The notes: a model not told the origin generated them from the sequence alone. A stretch of DNA of 5,906 bases from Clostridia bacterium (GCA_017412025.1 JAFQOY010000186.1:1-5906), one strand, 5' to 3'; counted from the stretch's first letter, positions 1 through 5,574 are shown. Program-made: numbers and translations.

Positions 1-259
1 GATCGTTGAAGCCGCCGACGTGGCCGGACGCCACCCACACCTCGCGGTTCATCAGGATCGCCGCGTCAAGGCCGACGTTGTACTTGTTCTCCTGAACAAA
101 CTTCTTCCACCAGGCCTTCTTGACGTTGTTCTTGAATTCAACGCCCAGGGGGCCGTAGTCCCAGGAGTTGGCCAGGCCGCCGTAGATCTCGCTGCCCGGG
201 AAAATGAAGCCGCGGCCCTTGCACAGCGCAACGACCTTATCCATCGTGATGTTCGCCAT
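1..259 (-). CDS. glyQS: Glycyl-tRNA synthetase, single-chain type (N-terminal part, runs off the window)
   Basis: Class II aminoacyl-tRNA synthetase that charges tRNA-Gly with glycine in the cytoplasm. Only the first 86 codons are inside the window. The protein begins [18 protein letters not shown] and continues with the family blocks [20 protein letters not shown] (about residues 20-39), [17 protein letters not shown] (about 40-56) and [19 protein letters not shown] (about 68-86). These belong to the dimeric GRS1-like enzyme, not to the alpha/beta GlyQ plus GlyS pair. The ATG at 259-257 is preceded by GAGGG (272-268) with an 8-nt spacer. The gene has its own promoter and a T-box leader, so its expression should rise when uncharged tRNA-Gly accumulates. 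The identity is secure; the C-terminal catalytic and anticodon-binding parts are not visible. Confidence 0.96.
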   Translation of the reverse strand, partial: MANITMDKVVALCKGRGFIFPGSEIYGGLANSWDYGPLGVEFKNNVKKAWWKKFVQENKYNVGLDAAILMNREVWVASGHVGGFND

Positions 260-301
260 AATGATATCCCTCTTTCTTGTTTCTGCCGGGGTTTTTCAAC
301 T

Positions 302-379
302 CAAAAGAACCGCGTAAAGACACGCCCCGAATCCGCTCTTTACATGGATTCAAGGGACGAAAGTTGCCTTCCGCGGTTC
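302..379 (-). terminator. T-box attenuator terminator
   Basis: GAACCGCG of the T-box (379-372) is perfectly complementary to CGCGGUUC at 314-307, which is followed directly by UUUU (306-303). An inner helix, GUAAAGA with UCUUUAC (about 343-337 and 320-314), stacks below it. This fold excludes the antiterminator, which is the standard T-box switch: uncharged tRNA favours antitermination, otherwise transcription stops before glyQS. The U tract is short (four U, then GAGUUG), so termination may be leaky. Confidence 0.85.
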
Positions 380-467
380 CACCCTTGTTGACGCGCCGAA
401 AGCGCATCCACTTTTATATGCTGTTCATATGCCGCTCCGGGCTGCCAACCCCATCAGCGCGGACAGT
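302..467 (-). ncRNA. T-box riboswitch (tRNA-Gly responsive) in the glyQS leader
   Basis: The hallmark T-box sequence GGGTGGAACCGCGG is present at 384-371. The UGGA bulge (381-378) would pair with the UCCA 3' end of tRNA-Gly. The antiterminator closes by AAGGG (386-382) with CCCUU (356-352). A clean 7-bp Stem III, GAUGCGC (408-402) with GCGCGUC (396-390) and a UUUCG loop, lies just upstream. A Stem I-like hairpin is formed within 466-421 (CUGU/ACAG, CCGC/GCGG and GCUG/CAGC), and the best specifier candidate is GGC at 433-431 followed by A. The competing terminator is annotated separately. The T-box element itself is near certain; the Stem I fold and specifier are inferred by eye, and Stem I is much shorter than usual. 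Confidence 0.93.
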
Positions 468-473
468 ATGGAT

Positions 474-502
474 ACTATACTAAAGAATGCCCTTTTTGTC
501 AA
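474..502 (-). promoter_or_regulatory. Sigma-A promoter of glyQS
   Basis: The minus strand shows TTGACA (502-497), a 17-nt spacer and TATAGT (479-474), an almost perfect housekeeping promoter. The predicted transcription start is about 467, giving a leader of about 208 nt before the ATG. It lies in the 266-nt gap between the Mrr-like gene stop and glyQS, so glyQS need not rely on read-through. Confidence 0.88.
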
Positions 503-504
503 GC

Positions 505-525
505 GCGCAAAGACTTTTTCTGCGC
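505..525 (-). terminator. Hairpin just after the Mrr-like gene stop (weak terminator candidate)
   Basis: GCGCAGA (525-519) pairs with UUUGCGC (511-505), 7 bp with one G-U pair and a 7-nt loop, starting immediately after the TAA at 528-526. No U tract follows, because the glyQS -35 box begins within a few bases. It may be a weak or factor-assisted terminator or an mRNA 3'-end stabiliser. Confidence 0.4.
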
Positions 526-1143
526 TTATTCCCTGTGGCGCGGCCGCCTGCCGCTGACTTTCATCATGCGCGAAAGCTTTCTCCCATCCCACAGGAGCAC
601 GCCGGTTGACTGCGCCAGCTCCTTTGCGCCCCGCGTGAACGTGCCCGGGCAGACGACGGCGGCGACGTCGCAGCCGTAATACTGCGCGCCGGCATATGCC
701 TCCTGCACGGCAAAGTTGCCCACCGCTCCCTCGTAATTCTTGCACTGCACGGCATACGTCTTTCCTCCCCGCTCCGCGAGAATATCCACGCCCTGATCGC
801 CGCTGCCCTTGGTGATTTCCACATGCCTGAAGCCGTTATCCTCCATCACCAGCGCGACATACGCCTCAAACTCCGGCCCGTCAAGGCGCAGGCAGCGGTG
901 CGCGGCGGTGCGCCCTGCCGTCGCCTTCCGCCAGAGCCATGCCGGGACGGCAAAAAGCATGCGCACAGCGCCCAGCAGGAGCGCCAAGACGCCGCGCACA
1001 GCCAGCCAAAGCCCTCTGGCCAGTGCGCCAAACAGCCACACTGCGGCGGCGGCGACGCTCTCGCATACCCAATCAACCGCAGACAACAGCCCGTCTATCA
1101 GCGCTGTAAACAGGCTGCGCCGCTTCTTTTTTCGTTTTGCCAA
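526..1143 (-). CDS. Membrane-anchored Mrr-like restriction endonuclease-fold protein
   Basis: Predicted protein of 205 residues with a PD-(D/E)XK nuclease domain of the Mrr catalytic type (Mrr_cat, PF04471). Residues 1-9 are very basic (MAKRKKKRR) and about 31-70 are hydrophobic, giving one or two membrane helices. The nuclease domain covers about 88-195: FE at 92-93, the GSGDQGVD block ending in catalytic Asp120, and QCK at 133-135, the QxK form of the active site. The start is TTG at 1143-1141, with GGAG at 1155-1152 and an 8-nt spacer; no ATG occurs before the nuclease-side hydrophobic region. No methyltransferase or specificity subunit is nearby, so a classical restriction role is unlikely. 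It probably acts on DNA near the membrane, but the substrate is unknown. It may be co-transcribed with ispDF, 85 nt upstream. Confidence 0.85.
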   Translation of the reverse strand: MAKRKKKRRSLFTALIDGLLSAVDWVCESVAAAAVWLFGALARGLWLAVRGVLALLLGAVRMLFAVPAWLWRKATAGRTAAHRCLRLDGPEFEAYVALVMEDNGFRHVEITKGSGDQGVDILAERGGKTYAVQCKNYEGAVGNFAVQEAYAGAQYYGCDVAAVVCPGTFTRGAKELAQSTGVLLWDGRKLSRMMKVSGRRPRHRE

Positions 1144-1202
1144 TCTTTTTTCTCCAATCCGCAGAAAAGCTCTGCTCCGCCCGCATCCTCAGTGCGAAAC
1201 GA

Positions 1203-1223
1203 GGGAGGAGCAAAGCCCCTCCC
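1203..1223 (-). repeat. GC-rich hairpin downstream of ispDF
   Basis: On the minus strand GGGAGGGGC (1223-1215) pairs with GCUCCUCCC (1211-1203), 9 bp with one G-U pair, around a UUU loop, 5 nt after the ispDF stop codon. There is no U tract after it (UCGUUUCGC), so it is not a standard intrinsic terminator. It could stabilise the ispDF mRNA end, partly reduce transcription into the Mrr-like gene, or be a copy of a small dispersed repeat. Confidence 0.55.
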
Positions 1224-1228
1224 CTACA

Positions 1229-2404
1229 TTATTTCTTCTCGATGCAGGCGACCGCATGCGCGGAGATGCCCAGACACTCGCCCTCAAATCCCAGCTTTTC
1301 GGTGGTCGTCGCCTTCACGTTCACACAGTCGACGTCAATCTTCAGATGCGCGGCGATGTTTTCGCGCATCTTTTCGATGTGATCCTTGAGCTTGGGCTTC
1401 TGCGCAATGATTGTCACATCGACGTTGCCGGCCCTGTAGCCCTTCTCCTCGACCAGCTCCACCACGCGGTCAAGCAGCTTTCCCGAGTCCGCGCCCTTAT
1501 ATGCCGGATCCGTATCCGGGAAATGGCGGCCGATGTCGCCCAGCGCCGCCGCGCCCAGCAGCGCGTCGCTCAGCGCATGGTACGCCACATCCGCGTCGCT
1601 ATGCCCAAGCAGGCCGAGCGTATGCTCAATCTCCACGCCGCAGAGAATCAGCTTTCTGCCCTCGACAAGCCTGTGTACGTCATATCCGTGTCCGATGCGC
1701 ATGGTCTTTTCCTCCTTCTTTGCCGCGCCGCGGCGCAGAAGCACCTGCTGCGCCAGCAGCATATCCTCCGGCGTCGTCAGCTTGATGTTCTCCACATCGC
1801 CCGGCGTCAGATGCACCGTATGCCCCATCCGCTCGGCGAGCATCGCGTCGTCCGTCGCGCGCTCTCCCTGCGCAAAGCACGCATGTGCAGCGCGGATCAG
1901 CGCCGCGTCAAAGGTCTGCGGCGTCTGTACGGCACGCAGCATATCGCGCGGCGGCGTATCCACCACGCATCCGCTTGCGTCCACGCGCTTGACCGTGTCC
2001 TTGAGCTGCACGGCAGCAACGCCGCTGCCATATTTTTTCGCGCTCTCAATGGTCGCGGCGATCACCCCGCGCGTCACCAGCGGGCGCGCGCCGTCGTGAA
2101 TGGCGATGATCTCCGCCCTTTCGGCGCAGGCGGCAATGCCGCGGCATACGCTCTCCTGCCTGTCCGCACCGCCCTCCACGACTGCGCGCACATGCAGGCC
2201 GGCAGCGGTAAACAGCGCCTTCATTTCATCCATATCGCCCGCGCCTGTAACGACCACAATGCCGCCGTCAAACAGGCCGCATTCCTCAAAGGCGCGCACC
2301 GTACGCACGATGATCGGCTCGCCGCACAGGGGATAGAGCACCTTGTTGCGTTCCAGCCCCATGCGCGAGCCGCGGCCCGCCGCGACAATCACAGCAGCAT
2401 TCAT
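1229..2404 (-). CDS. ispDF: Bifunctional IspD-IspF (MEP cytidylyltransferase / MECDP synthase)
   Basis: Fused enzyme of the non-mevalonate (MEP) isoprenoid pathway, 391 residues. The IspD part (1 to about 230) couples CTP to 2-C-methyl-D-erythritol 4-phosphate. It shows the CTP loop AAGRGSRMG (8-16), catalytic Arg14 and Lys21, HDGARP (103-108), QTPQTF (160-165) and Lys208 in ENIK. The IspF part (235-391, a normal 157 residues) cyclises the CDP-ME phosphate. It shows RIGHGYDVH with zinc ligands Asp242 and His244, GHSDAD, zinc ligand His276, FPDTDP and ATTTEKLGF. All key residues are present in both halves. The start is taken as ATG at 2404-2402, not the TTG one codon earlier: GAGGAGG lies 7 nt upstream, and the ATG overlaps the rqcP stop as TGATG, which implies translational coupling. 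An internal SD and ATG mark the domain junction (separate entry). Confidence 0.96.
   Translation of the reverse strand: MNAAVIVAAGRGSRMGLERNKVLYPLCGEPIIVRTVRAFEECGLFDGGIVVVTGAGDMDEMKALFTAAGLHVRAVVEGGADRQESVCRGIAACAERAEIIAIHDGARPLVTRGVIAATIESAKKYGSGVAAVQLKDTVKRVDASGCVVDTPPRDMLRAVQTPQTFDAALIRAAHACFAQGERATDDAMLAERMGHTVHLTPGDVENIKLTTPEDMLLAQQVLLRRGAAKKEEKTMRIGHGYDVHRLVEGRKLILCGVEIEHTLGLLGHSDADVAYHALSDALLGAAALGDIGRHFPDTDPAYKGADSGKLLDRVVELVEEKGYRAGNVDVTIIAQKPKLKDHIEKMRENIAAHLKIDVDCVNVKATTTEKLGFEGECLGISAHAVACIEKK
1700..1716 (-). promoter_or_regulatory. Internal ribosome binding site and ATG at the IspF domain start
   Basis: Inside the fused ispDF frame, AGGAGG (1716-1711) is followed by 8 nt and an in-frame ATG (1702-1700). 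The ATG encodes Met235 and begins [10 protein letters not shown], the usual N-terminus of stand-alone IspF. The sequence is what a separate ispF gene would carry. Whether ribosomes use it is not known from sequence. Confidence 0.6.
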
Positions 2405-2661
2405 CAAAGGTCCTCCTCGCCGTCGATCAGCTCATACATCAGCCCCGCGTCGTTCTTGCGCACGACCTCCGCCACCTGCAGAATACGGAACTTCGCCATC
2501 TTCTCGCCAAAGCGAATCTCCAGCACGTCCCCTTCCTTCACCTCGGAAGAGGGCTTTGCGGTCTTGCCGTTGATCGTCACCCGTCCGCCCTCGGACGCCT
2601 CCTTCGCCACCGTGCGCCGCTTGATGATGCGGGACACCTTGAGGTATTTATCAAGTCTCAT
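2404..2661 (-). CDS. rqcP: S4-domain RNA-binding protein RqcP (YabO/Hsp15-like)
   Basis: Small protein of 85 residues, of which about 1-60 form an S4 RNA-binding domain. It opens with [20 protein letters not shown] and has RVTINGK (27-33) and a GDVLEIRFG strand. In Bacillota this family (B. subtilis RqcP, formerly YabO) binds 50S subunits carrying stalled peptidyl-tRNA and works with RqcH to add C-terminal alanine tails. The start is ATG at 2661-2659: GGAGG at 2674-2670 sits 8 nt upstream, and the family N-terminus is [11 protein letters not shown]. An ATG five codons earlier (2676) has its AAGGA only 2 nt away, and choosing it would put the good SD inside the gene. The stop overlaps the ispDF start. 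The neighbourhood is not the usual one for yabO (no yabP, yabQ or divIC here). Confidence 0.93.
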   Translation of the reverse strand: MRLDKYLKVSRIIKRRTVAKEASEGGRVTINGKTAKPSSEVKEGDVLEIRFGEKMAKFRILQVAEVVRKNDAGLMYELIDGEEDL

Positions 2662-2689
2662 GTTATCTTCCTCCATAATCCTTCATTTT

Positions 2690-4231
2690 TCATTCTGCCC
2701 TGCAGGCAAGCACCGGCAGGCAGCAGACAAAGGGATAGATATACCTGCCCGCCATCACGGGACCCAGCAGAAACGTGCCCCAGAGCAGCACGGGCAGCAT
2801 GCCTGCGGCAAACGCCTGCCACCTGCCAAAGTACAAATCTCTCAGGACAAAATAGAGCATGGTCCACACGATCAGCCCCATATTGAACAGATACCCGACG
2901 ACGGGAATCTGCATCGCGCCCTTCGCGCCAAACCGCCAGGAAAGCGACGCCAGCACCCGCGGGAAAAGGCTCTTTGACGTGATGCGCTCAAAATCGCACC
3001 ACTCGTAGTACTTTTCCGAAATCCCCATCTGCAGATAGTAGCCCGACACGCCGTATTCGCTGTAGGGATAGAAGAATGAATAGGTATGCTTGAGCAGCGC
3101 ATCCAGATACGCGCCCGGACATTTTGCGCCGACGCTCAGATAGAGCCCGACATATTTGCCCGGATCATCCAGCAGCCTTTGCGTATCGAATTCGAACTTG
3201 ACCGGATCGGAAATCGTCGGGTCATACAGCTTCCAGCTATCGCCCGGCATGATTTCATCCATCGCCTGCTTTTCCTGCTCCGTCAGCACATCCGCATGCA
3301 GATTCCTCGCACGCGCCAGCTGCTGAATCGGCCAGGAAAGCATCTCACACAGATCGCCCCTGGCAGCGCCGGTCGCCGCGCTGAGCACGCGCGCCGCGCC
3401 CATGGACAGCACGACGGCAAGCAAAGCCGTCAGCAGGATCGCCCGGGCGCGCCGTCCACATACAATCGGCAGCAATACAAGCCACACGGCGACGGCGTAC
3501 AGCGCATTGTTGCGCAGGAGTATCATCCCTGCGCCGGAGAGCACAATGCCCGTGCAGATCTTCCAGTCTTTCCTGTCCAGCACAAGCGCCTCGCGCGCAA
3601 GCGCAAGCGCAAGCACAAACAAGCCGGAAAACAGCACGTCCTTTGTCGCATTGACAGCGAGCATCATGTGCAGCGGGTAAACCGCAAAAAACAACGTGCT
3701 TCTCCACGCCGCCCGTGCGCCGCTCTGCCGCGAAACCGAAGCGCAGGTCAGCGCAAAACAGGCCGAAAGCCCCAGCATCTGCAAAAGCGTATACAGCGCC
3801 GCGCCGAGGTTGATGCTGCCCAGCATCCTGCCCAGCGCAGCGCAGCCGCCCAGCAGCAGCGTATGCAGCAGCGGATGATGCGCAGAATACTGCCCTGTAA
3901 AGACCTGTTCAAGCTGGAAGGGCACGTCATAAGCAAACGCGCCGGGAAAGCTGATCAGAAACATCGGCACATAGCAGGCAAAGATCACGAAAAAAGCCGT
4001 CCGCGTCTGAAACGGTTTCCCCGCTGCATTTTTTCGTCCGCGTTCTCCCTGCTCAAACAGCATGCGCAGCAGCAGCCACGCCGGAACCGCCAGCACACAG
4101 GCCATCCCCAGCGCCTGAAGCGGCCTGCTCTTTTCAAGGTGCTGCGCCTGCCAGCCGAAGGCGGAAAACAGCGCATACATCCCTGCGCCCAGCGCCAGTA
4201 CGATCCGCTTTCTCTTCAGCTCTCCTGTCAC
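2690..4231 (-). CDS. Polytopic membrane protein, DUF6020/GT-C glycosyltransferase-like
   Basis: Predicted integral membrane protein of 513 residues with about ten or more hydrophobic segments: several between residues 8 and 290, then a mostly soluble stretch at about 290-435, then further membrane segments to the end. Visible motifs are FPGAFAYDVPFQLEQV (about 95-110, with a Tyr-Asp in the first outer loop), HHPLLHT (118-124), NATKDVLFS (about 194-202), LLRNNALY (about 238-245) and GRYIYPF (about 495-501). The layout resembles GT-C enzymes that use polyprenyl-phosphate sugars, and the FPG...YD plus HHP pattern recalls DUF6020; both are recollection and need a profile search. The start is GTG at 4231-4229, with GGGGAGG 8 nt upstream and a promoter ending only about 37 nt upstream. 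The longer frame from GTG 4345 has no SD and lies upstream of the predicted transcript start. Stop to rqcP start is 28 nt. Confidence 0.82.
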   Translation of the reverse strand: MTGELKRKRIVLALGAGMYALFSAFGWQAQHLEKSRPLQALGMACVLAVPAWLLLRMLFEQGERGRKNAAGKPFQTRTAFFVIFACYVPMFLISFPGAFAYDVPFQLEQVFTGQYSAHHPLLHTLLLGGCAALGRMLGSINLGAALYTLLQMLGLSACFALTCASVSRQSGARAAWRSTLFFAVYPLHMMLAVNATKDVLFSGLFVLALALAREALVLDRKDWKICTGIVLSGAGMILLRNNALYAVAVWLVLLPIVCGRRARAILLTALLAVVLSMGAARVLSAATGAARGDLCEMLSWPIQQLARARNLHADVLTEQEKQAMDEIMPGDSWKLYDPTISDPVKFEFDTQRLLDDPGKYVGLYLSVGAKCPGAYLDALLKHTYSFFYPYSEYGVSGYYLQMGISEKYYEWCDFERITSKSLFPRVLASLSWRFGAKGAMQIPVVGYLFNMGLIVWTMLYFVLRDLYFGRWQAFAAGMLPVLLWGTFLLGPVMAGRYIYPFVCCLPVLACRAE

Positions 4232-4239
4232 TGCCTTCG

Positions 4240-4246
4240 CCTCCCC
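4240..4246 (-). promoter_or_regulatory. Ribosome binding site that fixes the GTG start of the membrane protein
   Basis: GGGGAGG at 4246-4240 lies 8 nt before GTG 4231-4229. Upstream in-frame candidates (GTG 4345, ATG 4258) lack an SD, and ATG 4258 would be only about 3 nt from the predicted transcript start. Confidence 0.8.
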
Positions 4247-4267
4247 TTTTCGCCGCATTCTTCTGTC

Positions 4268-4296
4268 AGTGTAACACAACCTCGCCAAAACCTCAA
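4268..4296 (-). promoter_or_regulatory. Sigma-A promoter of the membrane protein-rqcP-ispDF operon
   Basis: TTGAGG (4296-4291), a 17-nt spacer and TACACT (4273-4268) on the minus strand. The predicted start is near 4261, leaving a leader of about 30 nt to the GTG at 4231. The boxes match consensus at 4/6 and 4/6 with ideal spacing. Confidence 0.72.
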
Positions 4297-4508
4297 TCGT
4301 TTCATATCTTTTCACGCCTTGCGCGGCTGACCAATGCGCATTCACCGCAAGTTTTTTTGTTTTTCATCATATTCCTGTCACATTTCCCCGTTATAATGCA
4401 TATTGTAAAGGATGATTGAAGGTTCTTCCTTTGCATCGGCTTCGCCACCCCCCTCCGAGCGAAGCCGGGAATCTTCCTTTTTCTTCCCTTCCTCATTTAT
4501 TCCCTTCC
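4297..4508. other. Intergenic region with GC hairpin and isolated TATAAT
   Basis: No gene with coding support is seen here. It holds a 9-bp hairpin, CGGCTTCGC (4437-4445) with GCGAAGCCG (4459-4467) and a C-rich 13-nt loop. The hairpin is flanked by GAAGGTTC (4418-4425) and GAATCTTC (4470-4477), which can extend it with one G-U pair. A plus-strand TATAAT at 4392-4397 has no recognisable -35 box. Pyrimidine-rich sequence (4471-4508) follows the hairpin. Confidence 0.5.
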
Positions 4509-4552
4509 AAATGAAAAGCGCCGTATGCCTCAGGCTGCGGCGCTTTTCATTT
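4509..4552 (-). terminator. Strong intrinsic terminator of the HPr-like/DUF4364 operon (bidirectional form)
   Basis: A perfect 15-bp inverted repeat, AAATGAAAAGCGCCG (4509-4523) with CGGCGCTTTTCATTT (4538-4552), encloses a 14-nt loop that has its own GCC/GGC pairing. The A-rich and T-rich ends of the arms give a U-rich 3' side on both strands. It lies 72 nt beyond the DUF4364 stop and would end that operon before the next promoter. Confidence 0.85.
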
Positions 4553-4623
4553 TATCAGGAATCATGTCAGGTGCGCGGCGCGCTTCATCTTCATGCATCA
4601 AAGAAAGGCGGCCTGCGCCGCCC

Positions 4624-5178
4624 CTATGCTTCGGTTTTCTCTCCGCCGTCTGTCTGCGGCGTTTCGCCCAGCTGCTCCATGATCGTCTGATACAGGTACG
4701 GCGCCTTCTGCGGCCAGCGTTCACAAAACCGCTTGGCCTGCGCCTTTGTCGCCGCGGTCATCGTCATGGAGAAGATCTCCTCGCCGGATTCCAGCGCGCG
4801 AAGGGTAACGGCATAAGCGTTTCCCTTCTTCTCCCACTGCGCGGGCATGGAGAGTTCATCCCGCACGCGCCTGCGCCAGACCGCGCCGTGCGTTTCAAGC
4901 TTTTCCTGCAGCGAAGCGCGGATGCGGCCTGCAAACAACTCCATGCTCTGCCTGCCCTCGGGCGTGAGGATCAGAAGCTTTCCCTCAATATGCAGCGATT
5001 CCCGCACGAGCTCTGCTTCCTTCAGGCCGGACAACGCAATGTAGAACCGGAACTGACTCTGCAGCGCAGTCTCCACGACAAAACGCAGCAGCTGCTCTTC
5101 CGTACAGCCTCCCAGACGATCGAGCGCGCACAAAAGCACCAGCTTATCTTCCTCTTCTGTGGCATGTACGTCAAACAC
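4624..5178 (-). CDS. DUF4364-type protein with N-terminal winged-helix-like domain
   Basis: Predicted cytoplasmic protein of 184 residues. The first about 90 residues read like a winged helix: EEEDKLVLLCALDRLGG (helix 1), CTEEQLLRFV (helix 2), a helix ending in FYIALSGLKEAELV, then a wing with LLILTPEGRQ. This pattern, the length and the Clostridia context fit DUF4364 (PF14277), a Bacillota family of unknown role. The C-terminal half (about 95-184) carries RVRDELSMPAQWEKKGNAYAV and a run of beta-strand-like sequence, then an acidic tail. The start is GTG at 5178-5176: GGAGG at 5190-5186 lies 7 nt upstream. The TTG at 5208 that would lengthen it has only a weak AGGA. It follows the HPr-like gene by 30 nt in the same operon. 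A transcription regulator is plausible but not shown. Confidence 0.85.
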   Translation of the reverse strand: MFDVHATEEEDKLVLLCALDRLGGCTEEQLLRFVVETALQSQFRFYIALSGLKEAELVRESLHIEGKLLILTPEGRQSMELFAGRIRASLQEKLETHGAVWRRRVRDELSMPAQWEKKGNAYAVTLRALESGEEIFSMTMTAATKAQAKRFCERWPQKAPYLYQTIMEQLGETPQTDGGEKTEA

Positions 5179-5185
5179 AGGCGCA

Positions 5186-5192
5186 CCTCCCT
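5186..5192 (-). promoter_or_regulatory. Ribosome binding site that fixes the GTG start of the DUF4364-type gene
   Basis: AGGGAGG at 5192-5186 with a 7-nt spacer to GTG 5178-5176. It favours the 184-residue protein over the 194-residue TTG form. Confidence 0.8.
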
Positions 5193-5208
5193 TGCTGTCA
5201 GCGCGCAA

Positions 5209-5457
5209 TCACGCTTCCTGGTCGTCCTTGACCAGATAACCCTCCAGCGCCTTGAGCAGGTCATCACATTCATCGCTGTAGATGTCCATGCGGATCGGGT
5301 GGGAAAGGTCGATCGAAAAAATACCCAGAATGGATTTTGCATCCACCACGTAGCGGCCGGAGCGCAGATCCATATCATACGGATAGCGATTGACAAGGCT
5401 CACGAAGTTCTTCACATGATCAGTCATCATCGTGAGACGGATGTTCACGGATTTCAT
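5209..5457 (-). CDS. HPr-like protein lacking the canonical phospho-histidine motif
   Basis: Protein of 82 residues that aligns by eye with the PTS phosphocarrier HPr. The best match is VDAKSILGIFSIDLS (38-52), equivalent to the HPr segment around the regulatory Ser46 (KSIMGVMSLGI); Ser42 is the counterpart. The conserved His15 block (GIHARPAT in HPr) is absent: the same region reads TMMTDHVKNFVSLV, with a lone His14 out of register and no Arg-Pro. It is therefore unlikely to carry phosphate in the usual PTS relay; a regulatory or structural role is inferred. The start is ATG 5457-5455, from the family-like N-terminus MKSVNIRL. The longer frame from 5511 would begin upstream of the predicted transcript start. 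The SD is not ideal (AAAGGAAAG ends about 11 nt upstream), and GTG 5469 is an alternative. It is the first gene of the operon with the DUF4364-type gene. Confidence 0.85.
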   Translation of the reverse strand: MKSVNIRLTMMTDHVKNFVSLVNRYPYDMDLRSGRYVVDAKSILGIFSIDLSHPIRMDIYSDECDDLLKALEGYLVKDDQEA

Positions 5458-5493
5458 ACGGAGAATCACTTTCCTTTCATTGCCTGTGTGTGT

Positions 5494-5522
5494 ATTATAC
5501 CCGAAATGCATTCGGATTGCAA
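5494..5522 (-). promoter_or_regulatory. Sigma-A promoter of the HPr-like/DUF4364 operon with palindrome in the spacer
   Basis: TTGCAA (5522-5517), a 17-nt spacer and a perfect TATAAT (5499-5494) on the minus strand; predicted start near 5487. The spacer holds an inverted repeat, CCGAA (5501-5505) and TTCGG (5511-5515) separated by ATGCA, which could be a repressor site. Confidence 0.85.
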
Positions 5523-5574
5523 GAAAATGGGCGTTTGACTGTCAAAAGAAGGGCTTTATACCCTTTCAACGCAT

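Noticed and set aside
20..391. Plus-strand open frame opposite glyQS
   Set aside because: It covers the antisense of a certain glycyl-tRNA synthetase and its T-box leader.
809..2977. Long plus-strand open frame of 722 codons
   Set aside because: It runs antisense to the Mrr-like, ispDF and rqcP genes, has no family resemblance and is rich in Arg, His, Pro and Ala as expected for the mirror of GC-rich coding sequence. The minus-strand genes have catalytic motifs and ribosome sites.
3086..4330. Plus-strand open frame of 414 codons
   Set aside because: Antisense to the membrane protein; composition dominated by Arg, Gln, His and Pro; no motif or SD recognised.
4232..4345. N-terminal extension of the membrane protein to GTG 4345
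   Set aside because: It has no ribosome binding site and the predicted promoter (4296-4268) lies inside it; GTG 4231 has GGGGAGG at 8 nt.
4412..4690. Plus-strand open frame of 92 codons in the intergenic region
   Set aside because: It runs through the GC hairpin and the terminator and into the antisense of the DUF4364-type gene; no homology or sensible composition.
4525..5538. Plus-strand open frame of 337 codons
   Set aside because: It begins inside the terminator hairpin and is antisense to the DUF4364-type and HPr-like genes, both of which have SD-supported starts and family motifs.
5534..5562. Second plus-strand promoter candidate (TTGACT-N16-TATACC) with palindrome TTTGAC-T-GTCAAA, upstream of tRNA-Val
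   Set aside because: The -10 match is poor, and a much better promoter lies at 5600-5628. The palindrome largely coincides with the -35-like box and may be chance.
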